From assembly GCA_916613615.1 (NCBI GenBank), contig OU744725.1:63558575-63622574 (forward strand): 64,000 nt of DNA. The letters run 5' to 3'. Shown piece by piece: positions 30,749 to 42,300 of this stretch. Origin of the DNA: Steromphala cineraria (Eukaryota > Mollusca > Gastropoda > Trochida > Trochidae). How positions within the stretch are numbered: position 1 is the first letter of the stretch; the number at the start of each line of letters is the position of its first letter. Below the pieces are notes generated by a model. The model was not told the DNA's origin, made no database searches, and worked only from the letters and a program-made list of their open reading frames with translations. A program made the position numbers and the translations under genes.

Positions 30749-32118
30749 TCATAATGAAAATGTCCCCTGTAACCACAGTTCCAACAAATAATATCCTCCC
30801 GTCTCTGTCGATGATGTGGTGGATCAAAGTTGAAAGCTGTGTGCTGGGTGCTGCCACCAGTCGCAAAGGGTGTCTGAGGTTCCTGGTATGCTTGTTCCTG
30901 TGACATCTCTGGGTACGGAGCGCAGTCAAACTGTCCTGTCTGAACTTGTGGCTCTACATAGTCCGAGAAGCCATATTGTCCTGAATCCTGAGGCCCAGAA
31001 GGGGCATGGCCTGGTGTCCCGAAATGCTCCTGTCCATAATCTATGCCTCTTCCCCCTCTTCCAGCAAAGCGAGGTCCCCTGCTTCTATTCCGGGAGTATC
31101 CTTGAACTTGTCTTGGCTGTTGAAAGGATAACCTAGGCTCGTGTTTCTTCTTTAACTCGGAAACCTCTGTAGTCAGTGTCTTAATCATGGCTGTGAGGTC
31201 ACTTATCTCCTTCTTCCATTCAGGTTCTGTAGCCTTCGCCATCCTGACAGATGCTTGTTGTCTTGAAGTGCTTGTGTTATCTTCCTTGGCCTGATCCACT
31301 TCAATCTCTCGAAGATCTTTAAGGAGTTCATTCAAGTCCGAAGCCTTGTCAAACTTATATCCTGATTGGCTCTTTAGCTCAGGTCTCAAGCCACTCCACA
31401 ACATGTTGCGTAGCATCTCGTCCCTTCTAGCTGCACTGATAGTCCCTGGGTCAGACTCCAAAGCCCTTGAAAGTAGAAGTTCCAATCGGCAACACCATGA
31501 AGATACAGACTCCTTATCCTTCTGCCGTGCACTATAGAAGTTTGACATCCGGTTCTCTGTTCTGTCCACCTCACCAAACATGCTTTGGAACTTGGATAGT
31601 AAAGTCGATGTGCTGGCTTGTGGTCCTAGATTCCTAGCTATCATGGCAGCCTCTCCCTTCAGTGAGCGTCGGATTACCTCATACAGATCATCCTCCGAGA
31701 GCTTGTTCCTCAAACATGCTACCTCGTAGCGCCACTGTTCATAATCAACATCCTTACCAGAAGTACCACTGAAGAAGGATATCTTGGGGAGTTGATGGAA
31801 GAACATCCTTGGATCTGGTACAGGCTGAGAACTCGATGCAGCTTGTGTAACCGGTGGGATTGGAGTAGCAGGTGCATTCATCCTAGGGCGACCATATTGG
31901 GAATCCAAACCTGAATAAATCCGTTCACTCCTATATGGTGTCTTTATCCGGGTACTCTCAAAGGCATCATCAAGGGTGTGGTATTCCTCCTCCTGCTTGA
32001 GGGCTGTATAGGAATCGAACCATGCCTCAAACTCCTCAGGTGTACTAGCAGAAGGCCTTATCCTCTTCCTACGGAACACTTGTAACATGTTATCCACCTC
32101 CTCGTTAGTGAACTCCAT
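30676..32118 (-). CDS. gag: Ty3/Gypsy Gag with CCHC zinc knuckle
   Basis: The 480-codon frame starts at the ATG at 32118 (MEFTNEEVDNML). The frame is open 13 codons further up but only from a TTG inside a leader repeat. Residues ~110-270 form the capsid region (FHQLPKISFFSGTSGKDVDY, YEQWRYEVACLR, MFGEVDRTENRMSNFYSARQ), with the spacing of Gypsy capsids and of their domesticated PNMA-type relatives. A Gln/Arg/Gly-rich stretch and a Pro/Gln-rich linker precede one zinc knuckle CWNCGYRGHFHYEC (C-x2-C-x4-H-x4-C) near residue 445, which packages RNA. The stop at 30676 lies 33 bases past the slippery site. Gag forms the particle; most ribosomes would stop here and a minority would shift into pol. 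Confidence 0.93.
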   Translation of the reverse strand: MEFTNEEVDNMLQVFRRKRIRPSASTPEEFEAWFDSYTALKQEEEYHTLDDAFESTRIKTPYRSERIYSGLDSQYGRPRMNAPATPIPPVTQAASSSQPVPDPRMFFHQLPKISFFSGTSGKDVDYEQWRYEVACLRNKLSEDDLYEVIRRSLKGEAAMIARNLGPQASTSTLLSKFQSMFGEVDRTENRMSNFYSARQKDKESVSSWCCRLELLLSRALESDPGTISAARRDEMLRNMLWSGLRPELKSQSGYKFDKASDLNELLKDLREIEVDQAKEDNTSTSRQQASVRMAKATEPEWKKEISDLTAMIKTLTTEVSELKKKHEPRLSFQQPRQVQGYSRNRSRGPRFAGRGGRGIDYGQEHFGTPGHAPSGPQDSGQYGFSDYVEPQVQTGQFDCAPYPEMSQEQAYQEPQTPFATGGSTQHTAFNFDPPHHRQRREDIICWNCGYRGHFHYECAVRTDHRRGTLNFRRPMGRGHS

Positions 32119-33673
32119 CTTTGTAACAAACACAAAGTGAATCCAACGATGAAGCAAATCAAAGAAATATCAAACCAATCCAACGATGAATAATTATTTA
32201 TACACTTTTCAAGGATTGATATCAAATTCACAGTAAATATCTAGCACCGAATCACATATTTGATCCACCTATTGAAGAAGCACAAATGAAGATCCAACGA
32301 TGAAACTTTATATACACACCATTTGAATATAACTCCAACGATGAATGCACACACAGCACAAAGTTAAACAGGGATTTGAGGTGTGAATTGATATGTGAAA
32401 TTTTACCTAATATTTGGAGCTTACAATTTAAGTAATATTAACTACTTCTTTATAGCTAAATAAATTAGAAAATAATGATGTTTATGTACGCCAGCGCAAG
32501 TGTATTCATTGTGTTTACATGTGTTGATGCAGACTAATTTATCTTACTAATTAATCTTACACAAATGTAAAGTTGCAATTGAATAGAGAATAACTTGAAT
32601 TAACACTAACTCTTAAAATGTGTTTAAGTTAAACTAAATTTAGACTTATTCCGAACCCTGAAAGAAAAACAAAATGCCAAAGTTAATGTTACATTAGGAT
32701 AAGCATTAATGTCTAACTGAAAGAAAGCAAATATGAATATTTATATATTTATATTGTTATATATCTATCAATATTTCAAGGAAAAAACAACAAACACAGT
32801 GCAGTTGCGTATGTGTGCATTGTAAACATGGTGATCAGTCAATGTATTGTCAAGTCACTCGTCTCTAATCTAAGTCTGTTGATTTATTGCCTAAGTTTAA
32901 TTAGAAATAATTTTAATGTAAATATAGCTGAGGCTTACGAAAGGAAAGAAACACAGACACACAAATCAAACATTCATCATAAATGCACAACAATGGCAAT
33001 GGTAATAATATGCGATATTGTAAAGAAATTAGTACCTTGTCCAATACCTAAGAAGTAAATGCCTAACTACACTTTATTTGGGATATAGTATCTCAAATAA
33101 TGCTAATATAAATGTTTTACATTTCAGTTGCTAAACAATCAACTGAAACATGAATTATAAACTCAAAGTTACATGTCAACACAGCCAAATGTAAACAATA
33201 AATATGGCTGACAGGAAGTATGAATGTAAACAAACAATATGGCCGACCGGAAGTATGAACATAAATAAGCAATATGGCCGACAAGATGTATAGATGTAAA
33301 CAAACAAAATGGCCGACAACAAATAGAATTATGCAAAATATGGCCAACTCAAAGCATAACCAATGTCAAAGTTAAAGTTTACATTAAGTTTATCAATATA
33401 GCAATTGCAAATGTAAATACATCAATACATACACTATGAGCTCAGTATATCTAGGCGCCAAAGATAGTCAATATGATAGCTAGCTATAACTGTCACAATA
33501 CCGGGGAATTACATGTGTCCAACGCACTAGCACGAGTGATGAATCCTGGGGGGTAGAGACATCACGTAAGCTGAATCCTGGGGGTGGTGTATCTCCACTA
33601 GGCAGAGGCACTGGTGTCCATCGTTGTCCAAACTCCACAAATCACTGTAACACTGGGGGCTCCATTTTGTAGC
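32119..33673 (-). promoter_or_regulatory. Long retrotransposon leader with two sets of repeats
   Basis: About 1.55 kb separates the 5' LTR from gag and has no supported gene. Near gag, TCATCGTTGGA occurs four times (32142, 32179, 32293, 32334 in reverse). Further up, 33185-33350 holds five ~36-bp units centred on ATGGCCGAC with AAGTATGAA and TGTAAACAA. The segment should carry packaging and primer-binding signals. A candidate primer site begins TGGAGCCCCCAGTG (33664 downward); the matching tRNA is not identified. Confidence 0.6.
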
Positions 33674-34296
33674 AGGGTCACAGAGGGACAAACGCCAAGG
33701 TGAATGCTGGGTGTAAGTTCTTTTATTCCAAGTGAGTGGACGTACAAACTAAAACCCCTATGTATGGCACAGGGGCCCGTGCACTGGCCTAACTGCCATA
33801 GCAGACGATGTTTGTGCTGATTAGATTTAGATTTGCGTTAGTGAAATTCTACATGGCTGTTCGTCTGTCGTGTCGGGTGACGAAGTGACGTGTCAGGGTG
33901 CGAAGTGCTCATGCATAGGAAAAGCGTGCAGATTTGAAATGGACCAATCGTGACGGGTGTTGTCACGATTGAGTGAACACTGTTGATTTAAGATTAAAAC
34001 CTAATTGTTGGTTAATTACAATAATCGTCATTGTAATTACAACGCCAACATACAGCTGAAATAAAGAAACGCTATTAAAACACTGAAGTAATTTACTTTA
34101 TCATCTCAGCCACGGCAATATGCTGAAACAAAGTTATACATTAAAATGTTAAAGACAAAGTATTTAAAATACAACTTTCAGCGCCTGTTGGATGCTGAAA
34201 CGAAGAATTGCATTATTAACGTATTTACAACATTGAAAAGCTAACTAGTGCTAATAAGATTAAAGCACGGATATACAAAGTATGTCCCTGTCACAC
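33674..34296 (-). repeat. 5' LTR
   Basis: Same 623 bases as the 3' LTR. It begins TGTGACAGGG at 34295 on the minus strand. The true inner boundary is probably a few bases further (…CTGCTACA, near 33667), which would give the usual TG..CA ends. It should hold the promoter; AATAAA is at 33722-33727 in reverse and the 10-bp inverted repeat at 33945-33971. Confidence 0.9.
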
Positions 34297-35010
34297 TTGG
34301 AAGAGTAAAATATTTTGAAAAGGTTTTCGCTACAATCTGTTCAAGGTCAAGGTCACAGCAAGGTTACGACTTTAGCATAGTTTTGCAAAAATGCTTTATT
34401 TTAACTATGAACACTTTTAATCAATAGATGATTGTCATACTCAAGGAAAAGTGTTCATAGATTGTGTAACCTTGAAGGTCAAAGGTCAAGGTCATGAAAT
34501 TTGTGTTATTACAATGTGCAACTAATTTGGATATAACTTAATCCCGTTAAGCTTTTCAGAACTCATAAACATGTATAATTGTTTACACCTCTGGGGACTT
34601 AAAATGACATGTTCACTTTCAAGGTCAAGGTCATGAGCTATAAAATCCCAAAAAAGTTCCTTGTAAACATGTTAACTTGAAAAGTTTAAATTTTGTATAT
34701 ATTATCTCTTGAGAAGTACAAAATTTTGGAAAGGTTTTGGGTACGAACTGTCAAAGGTCAAGGTCACAGCAAAGTCAACAAATATTGAGAAAATGGATTA
34801 TTTTAACTTTAAACACTTTAATTCGAAACATTAATGTTATTTTCAATGAAATTGTATTCATTGATTGCGTGACCTTGAGTGTCAAACGTCAAGGTCACAA
34901 GAAAATGCCCAATATGCTGAGGCTTGTAGAAGGCGGAACAGGGTAAGGCGAAACCCCAAGTTTCGGGGCTGCTCTGTTTTTGCGGTGTCCCGCAAACACT
35001 AATCCAGTTG
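34297..35010 (+). repeat. Helitron-like repeat, right part; 603-bp copy of the left flank
   Basis: 34297-34899 equals 24811-25413 by eye over 603 bases, and the sequence then continues to a region with ACCCCAAGTTTCGGGGCT. The left flank ends and the right flank begins so that the host sequence reads X-T-element-T-Y with T = 603 bp. The frame at 34737-34946 is a by-product. Confidence 0.85.
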
Positions 35011-36483
35011 TGAATAAAATACCCTATCTACTTCAAATTACTTGCCCATCCCCCGTAGACACACGAAAATAAAACATGATAAATAACTTTTTTAAAGTTT
35101 TAATCTCAGTAAAAAGCAGAATACCATGCAGCTCTGAAATTGCCAGTCGGGTATATCAATGCGCGGTGAAGCGGCCTCAAAATCAGGGGACGTTCAATCC
35201 AAAATTGATCACGCTTGATTTTGCAGGAGAACCAATCAGAATCTAGTATTCATCACATTCATGGTAGAATGTCTCTTCAACAATTTACACTGAAAAAGTA
35301 GAAGTTGAATCCACGTCTAAGTGAATCAAAGTGATCGAGATATTCTGAACGCACCGTAGCATGGCCACAGGTAACCTAATAAGATCACGTGTAGTATATT
35401 ATTTATATGACGAAGATTCCTCACAGACTTTATATCATGCTAGGTTAAACATTTAGAAAAAAAAGCACACAACATCCAATTTACAATGAATAATTTAAAC
35501 ATCAAAAGTTTGCAGCCAAAAAAACTCAGAGCAAAACAACTCACACACCATCTCAACAAAACAATCAAATGTAAAGATTCCCCCGTCTTCCTACCCCAAC
35601 CCCAACACTAACTCTGATCATAGTGTTATAAATGACAAAACATGAATGTTCACTTCAGACCTGCGTGATCATTGTAAGGATTTTTCTGCTGAAATTATTC
35701 ACGGAGGGTACAGCAGAGAATGGTCATAACCAAATCATATAGGTCGCACCACTTTGAGTTGGGCCGATGCAAGCAGTTTCGTAGACCCTTGTATTCAGCG
35801 TAAATAGCCTACGCGTGTTTTCTCAGGAGACTATTTTTTTCAATATTCATTTGAGTATTACACCCACTGACACATAGGTCATAATAGACCACTTTTCTTC
35901 ATGGTATGTTACTAAGAGGCGTTGAAACCAATGGGTCGTCTCGAAAAAAATCCATCTGGAAAATGTCAGTCTTTTAATGGCCTGTGAATAGAGTGATTGT
36001 CGAATACTTAACCCATTTCTGATTAAAAGAATTAACTTAACACTAAACTTTCTCCTTAACTAATCAAATGACACCTGTTCTTGGTTGCTTTCATCAACTC
36101 TGATTGATAATGTATAGGTCTGGAATAAAGCTTACGGCTTATTATACACCCAGGTTGTTGTTGCTTATTTTCTTATCTTCAAAGTTTTTGAGAATTGGAC
36201 ATTTCAAACGTTATTATTTTTTTTATATTTTCCATATTTTGTGTTAGAGGCAAATTGAACATAATACATAAACAGCATATATGAACAAATACATAGATCA
36301 ACACAGGTGGCTGATTAGACCGAAACTTCTGTCGCCGAATGCTGTATCCTCGCATATCGAGCCGCATTAAAAAAATATGATGCAAGTAAAAGTCATATTG
36401 GTCAAGTAAGTACTGGAATAAAAGGGTTCCATTGAGATTGAAATTTTCTAAATATTGTTTCTCTTTTGAATAGTTTTTAATAA
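35011..36483. other. Non-coding spacer
   Basis: No gene or structured repeat that I can support. Several short frames on the minus strand near 36180-36480 are AT-rich shadows. Confidence 0.4.
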
Positions 36484-36910
36484 ACAAGAGTCATCAGAAG
36501 ATGACATATCCCACTGGTTCCACATGATCGTAAGATGTAAACCTTTGAAAGATAATTGTAAATTTTTCAAGCAAGGTTCATAATAGTATAAGCTTATATA
36601 TATAAAACGAAACCTTTCATGAACAGAGTCCAAAATATATGAAAATATCAAAAGGCACCACTTCAGTAGGTGGGCAATACACATGTAAAGTTTAAGAAAG
36701 ATATGTGGACCGGTTTTATATATATGAAACAAATCCTTTCATGAACAGAGTCCAAATAAGAGCCGTTTCCATGGAAATAATAAAAAATAAAATTTTCAGT
36801 AATTTGAAAATATCAAAAGGCACCACTTCAGTAGGTGGGCAATACACATGTAAAGTTTCAGAAAGATATGTGGACCGGTTTTTGAGTTCTGCTCCGGAAA
36901 CGAAACCTTT
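36484..36910 (-). mobile_element. Helitron-like repeat (hairpin GTCATC-TTCT-GATGAC), minus strand
   Basis: On the minus strand the 3' end is the hairpin GTCATC-TTCT-GATGAC (36505-36490) followed by TCTTGT. The body has two units with CCACTTCAGTAGGTGGGCAA, 'GAACAGAGTCCAAA' and 'TTTCCATGGAAATAATAAAA'. The same family lies inverted at 54860-55294, and its end alone occurs at 59351-59372. The frame 36705-36941 is not a gene. Confidence 0.65.
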
Positions 36911-37017
36911 ACTTAACGATGTCACTAAATGTTTACGTTGAAAACATGTATTTATTATCAGAGCTACTGAAATTGACTCGTGCTATATTTAGAATATGAC
37001 ATATATCGTTGGTTCCA

Positions 37018-37065
37018 TACGGCCGGCTTAGTTCAGCGGGTTAGGTCAAAATCCCGTCAGATCAT
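37018..37065 (+). other. Possible tRNA-derived SINE head (fragment)
   Basis: GGCCGGCTTAGTTCAGCGGG resembles the acceptor stem and A box of tRNA genes, as kept in many SINE 5' ends. No B box or cloverleaf follows, so this is weak. Confidence 0.25.
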
Positions 37066-37228
37066 CGGAAATTATTTGTTTATTATCTGTAATACTACTG
37101 TTAATAATCTAGGAGATATCGCTTTGGCAGTACGTTTTACGCAATTTCCTGTCATTGTCACTGCTACATGGCAGCATAGTGATTTTACGTCATCATGTAA
37201 CTGCATCACAATGTCATAACATAAACCA

Positions 37229-37272
37229 GGACGCTATATACAGATATATATATATATCTGTATATAGCGTCC
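37229..37272. repeat. Perfect 44-bp palindrome
   Basis: GGACGCTATATACAGATATA runs into its own reverse complement with no spacer (22 bp each side, TA-rich centre). It would form a cruciform. The surrounding bases are not palindromic. Confidence 0.95.
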
Positions 37273-38019
37273 CTGCATAAACATAGTGAGGTCACTATGC
37301 AATGACAGCACTGTCTTGAAAATCTAGTGTTGTTGTGTTCAGAGATTTACACTTTTTCTCTGAGGTGTCAAAAAGAGTGAATTTGGATGATAAATAAGAA
37401 TATTACCCTCGTATCTTTTGAAATGAAATATACCAACAATCGTTGATAAATGTAAAAATATTCATAACTTTCATTAACTCGTGTGATAGAAATTTTGTGG
37501 AATTAACTTATTAACTGATTAATACTCGTGTTAATATTAGTGCTATTGTCCAGTGTTTAATATTTCACTAATCACCAAAATTGGTTGACAAATCACTATC
37601 TCCTTCATCTGCCTATGTGGCACCAAGCATGCCTTTTTAAAGGCTTTTCTTGTTTAGCTTACTTTATTTATCTGGCATTGCGAAAAATTGCATGGCTGAA
37701 TTATTCCCGTAATGAATGGCCCGTCATCTTACTGGAGATGAGACATGCACGTTACAAAATATCGTGCTCTGTTGGATATGTGGCTGATTAAATTTTATGT
37801 TCAAGAGGTTTTTCAACACATGCATCTAAGTGTTTGATGTACATAAATTGCAATGGAAATGATTTCAATAATATTTAATTAAGTTATATATGTATTATAT
37901 CATCAACGTCAGTTAACAATATTATCAAATGTACATGTCTATATTAGCGTAACTATCGCAGTACAAATGATAAAAATATCGTGCTTTTTACGTTATGGTA
38001 TAAACTGAATACTTAATTA
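37273..38019. other. Non-coding spacer
   Basis: AT-rich, with no supported gene. The frame at 37585-37791 has no recognised relative. Confidence 0.4.
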
Positions 38020-39314
38020 TCCCCCGCCGCGCGTTTAGCGCGAAGCGGGGGATATAGTATTCAGCTCCGTACGTCCGTCCGTACGTCCGTACGTCCGTAC
38101 GTCTGTACGTCCCGCTTCTTGTTAGCGCGATATCTAATGAACCACTCAACCTAGAATCTTCAAACTTGGTACCAGTCTTCATCTGGGGAATACGCAGACC
38201 TGAAATGTTTTTGGTGACCTTGACTTTATTTTCAAGGTCACAGCGAGACTTTGACCAGTTTTGAAAATGTTGTTAGCGCGATATCTAATGAACCGCTCAA
38301 CCTAGAATCTTCAAACTTGGTACCAGTCTTCATCTGGGGAATACGCAGACCTGAAAAGTTTTCGGTGACCTTGACTTCATTTTCAAGGTCACAGCGAGAC
38401 TTTGACCAGTTTTGAAAATGTTGTTAGCGCGATATCTAATGAACCGCTCAACCTAGAATCTTCAAACTTGGTACCAGTCTTCATCTGGGGAATACGCAGA
38501 AAAAGTTTTCGGTGACCTTGACCTCATTTTCAAGGTCACAGAGAGACTTTGACCAGTTTTGAAAATGTTGTTAGCGCGATATCTAATGAACCGCTCAACC
38601 TAGAATCTTCAAACTTGGAACCAGTCTTCATCTGGGGAATACGCAGACCTGAAAAGTTTTCGGTGACCTTGACCTCATTTTCAAGGTCACAGAGAGACTT
38701 TGACCAGTTTTGAAAATGTTGTTAGCGCGATATCTTATGAACCGCTCAACCTAGAATCTTCAAACTTAGTACCAGTCTTCATCTGGGGAATACGCAGGCC
38801 TGAAAGGTTTTCGGTGACCTTGACCTCATTTTCAAGGTCGAGGCGAGACTTTGACCAGTTTTGAAAATGTTGTTAGCGCCATATCTCATGAACCGCTCAA
38901 CCTAGAATCTTCAAACTTGGTACCAGTCTTCATCTGGGGAATACGCAGACCTGAAAAGTTTTTGGTGACCTTGACCTCATTTTCAAGGTCACGGCGAGAC
39001 TTTGACCAGTTTTGAAAATGTTGTTAGCGGGATATCTAATGAACCGCTCAACCAAGAATCTTCAAACTTGGTACCAGTCTTCATCTGGGGAATACGCAGA
39101 CCTGAAAAGTTTTCGGTGACCTTGACCTCATTTTCAAGGTCACGGCGAGACTTTGACCAGTTTTAAAAATGTTGTTAGGGCCATATCTCATGAACCCATT
39201 AACCTTGAGTCTTCACGGGGGACATAGTATTCCGCTCCGTACGTCCGTCCAGCTTCTTGTTGTTAACATCAATTTGCGGCGGGGGATCATGTCACCTTTG
39301 TGACAAATACTTGT
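38020..39314 (+). mobile_element. Helitron-like (pearl-type) element with 151-bp tandem core
   Basis: Starts TCCCCCGCCGCGCG with a hairpin whose outer stem is CCCCCGC/GCGGGGG, then TATAGTATTCAGCTCCGTAC and a TACGTCCG microsatellite. The core is seven units of 151 bp (GTTAGCGCGATATC at 38121, 38272, 38423, 38570, 38721, 38872, 39023; last partial at 39174); one unit has lost 4 bp. A second GTACGTCC patch is followed by the 3' hairpin GTCAC-CTTT-GTGAC (39291-39304) and ACTTGT. No protein. The plan matches bivalve 'pearl' elements, now usually grouped with Helitron/Helentron non-autonomous elements. Confidence 0.8.
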
Positions 39315-42300
39315 TCTTTTTGATACTGCTTGCAGAGTATTATAGAAATTTGAAAGACCATGTCTAAGGTCTCTGAGTTTTACGTTAAACCGTAGAATGT
39401 GTTCACTTTGTTCTTATTTGCAACAATGTTGTACCGACTTTGCGGTTTGTATTCATAGCCTAGCAGGGAAATACATTATTTTCGCACACATACTTGTTCA
39501 ACTTCATATATCATTCGACTTTTTTTCAGTTAGATTAATAAGAGCACATAAATTACAACATTCACGTTGATGAAATCTAATACCTATCCAGAAAACGGGT
39601 TTTGTATCTGCTGTGTCGCACAAATCCGGTTAAGATCGTATAAATCATGACTCAATCGCCTGTTGTTCTTTTTTACCAATTATTAGTAAAATTTTCTTAA
39701 TTGCAATGCCAGTAAGCTCACTTCGACAGAAAACATATGACAAATGATATTAAAGCCTGGAATTGTCGGCCTCCATGTAAAACAACATCAGGTAACGCAA
39801 TGTCCACCACACGATACTGACTAATTCATCGTTCTTTGGACAAAACATCTTGCTGTCAAAAATAAATTGAATTTACGAAATCCACAGTGACTGGCAATTA
39901 TTCATGAGAAAAAAAAATTAACAATGGTCAATAATGTTTACTTTTAATTTCTTTTCTCAGTCTCAATTGTTTCATAAGAAGCAATCATGTTCGATGTCGC
40001 GCGGGCTTTCTTGTTCATTGCGTCGTCTTTGGACGTCAGCATCCAAGGTCACTATGCATAAATTAGCGCCACGCTGTATCTATTTTTAGAACATTTGACG
40101 CAATTTGATTGGTCGATGAGTACACCCGCTACTTACAAGATGGCGGCGTTTGTTGATGTTTCAGTCGGCCGGACGCTTGAAGATTTCGCGAGCGGATAAA
40201 GAAAACGAGCAATTTTTATCGACATTGAAAATATGTCAAAACAATTCTTGCAAGGGATTCAAATCGATCAAGCATACTTAGAAAATTTTTGTCACATGGG
40301 AAAGTAACGCAATATAGCAAAAACAGCGCATACATTACTGTAGGCATAATCAGTCATTTTTTAATAACCAACCAAAATTAACCAAACTTGGTGTGTGGGT
40401 AGAACAAAGTTTCAATAATAACATGCAATTTCAGTTTTCAAAATAAAAAATTTCGTTAAAAAGATATTTAATTTCAAAGACACCCACCCTCGAAAAAAAT
40501 AAAATAAAATTATTTTTCATCGTTTTTTTTTGGTTAGGGTCTTATAAAAATATTTCTACTCATCCTAAAAATACTGTTGAGTGTTCAATGTCTTCGTTGT
40601 TCTCTTGTCTATCAATTATGACTATTCAAAAAAATTAAGTGCCACACTTAAGTACAACATTTTTACCCTCCAAGGGGAGTACCCTCATCACGTTTTTTTA
40701 ACATGTCTTATTTTGTTCTTGAATATTGTTAATAATTATTTAAATTTTCCACAAACTATGTTGTCATGGTCACTGTCATTGTCATCCGAGTCTGTCTAGC
40801 CCAAAAATGTGAAATTAAAGTCAACACAGAATATTTTACAACCGATTTAAGATAAGACTCAACTTTGCAGTTTAAAGGTCTCAAGATCCATGTACATATC
40901 GAGCGATGCCTCAAATTTGATAAGCTTTACCAAAACAGGAGTATCATGTATTGCCAAATTTAAGTATAAGTTATCGAAATACCTTTTTAAAACTTTAAAA
41001 AACTTTGAAATGTGAAATAAGAAATTTCCGATATATTAAATACCTAGAAAATCGATTTTTTAAAAAGAATTTAATTAACTTAATTTCATGTATGTGATTT
41101 ATGAAACAGCAAATTAAAATTCGCATTTGTGCCCTAAAAAACCCAAATACTGTTGGGGAAAAAAGTACAAAAACAGTTTGTTATTGTGTCATATGTTGGT
41201 TATATAAATCTTTACTCATCCTTTATTATATCTGAGTAGTTGTAAATTATAAGTTAAAACTATTAAAGCTTTATTTTAAGTTTTAATCCGTCTATATACT
41301 CATGAAACAGCACATTAGATTCGAGCAAGGTGTTCCTTACTATATATTTAGTCGTAAAAACGATGATTACAAAGACAATCTTAGCTCACGCTTTTATCGT
41401 GACAGCCAATGAAAGCGGGCGATTGCATGTGGGAGATACTCCGATTGAGACGGTATGGTCATTCTTTTATTTAATTTGATGTGAGTACGTCGTGATAAAA
41501 ATCCGATAGATAGTGCAAATTGTAGCTGAAGAATTATTCTACATCATTAATTCTTTGTAGACATGTGCGCTTTGCGAAAATACGTTTTTTACATTTCTGA
41601 AGTTTTTATCCTTACAAAGTCAACATTTGACGTCACATAAATGAAAATCTAAAAATAAGAGTCTCTGGGTTTGTTATCATATTTTCTTTTGTAGTATTTC
41701 GATTTTTTGTGCAATAACAGGCAACGGTACGAAAATACGTAAAAGCACCCCCCTGTTTTGACCCCGATTTCTAACCAACTTTTTAGGCCTGCGAGAAAGT
41801 TGTCCTGGTTATCTCCCCTGTCTGGTTATCGCTATAAATTACTGTATGCGCTTTGCCACCCTGTTTTAACCATAGTCGCTCTATCCAGTGGGGTTGTAGG
41901 TAGAGCCTCTCGACCTAGTGGCTGATAATCTCATTACTTCAGCAGACATGATTATTTCTAAACAATAAGTGGAAAGTAGACCAATATTTGAAAACATTTC
42001 TTCAGTTTCTGTATAAAAAAACTAATTTTGAAAAATCATAATACTGTAGAATTTCATTTTCACACTTTCTAGCAAAAGTTACGTTAAACGTTAGTAGTAT
42101 AGAAGGTGGACGCAAGATGCTCCTTATGCAATGTGCAATGTCTGAAACCGGAAATGATGTAAATAGATGATGACGTCACAAATCCGATATACTGATGAGA
42201 TTGTGACATCACATACTTTAATTAAAATATTCATAATGTGATGACTTTGCAAGATGATAAATGTTAATATTATATTATATATTATAATAATAATTTGAAG

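Larger units (their letters stand above)
25425..34296 (-). mobile_element. Complete Ty3/Gypsy LTR retrotransposon
   Basis: An ~8.9-kb minus-strand element with 623-bp LTRs at 25425-26047 and 33674-34296 that look identical by eye. In transcription order: 5' LTR, candidate primer-binding site, ~1.5-kb leader, gag, pol in a -1 frame, polypurine tract, 3' LTR. Both long frames are uninterrupted and the catalytic motifs are present, so it may be recently active. The order reverse transcriptase - RNase H - integrase fixes it as Ty3/Gypsy. There is no envelope frame. It lies inside a Helitron-like repeat whose 603-bp segment appears on both sides. Confidence 0.95.

Noticed and set aside
36705..36941. 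Plus-strand 78-residue frame, with a similar minus-strand frame at 54731-55030
   Set aside because: Both are the same Helitron-like repeat read through; no protein-like conservation and opposite orientation in the two copies.
40137..40200. ACAAGATGGCGGCG as a promoter/first exon of a host gene
   Set aside because: The frame from this ATG ends within about 20 codons and no following exon was identified.
41820..41935. tRNA-like sequence
   Set aside because: GGTTATCGCTATAAATT and later GTTGTAGGTAGAGCC suggest tRNA boxes, but they do not form a cloverleaf in either orientation.
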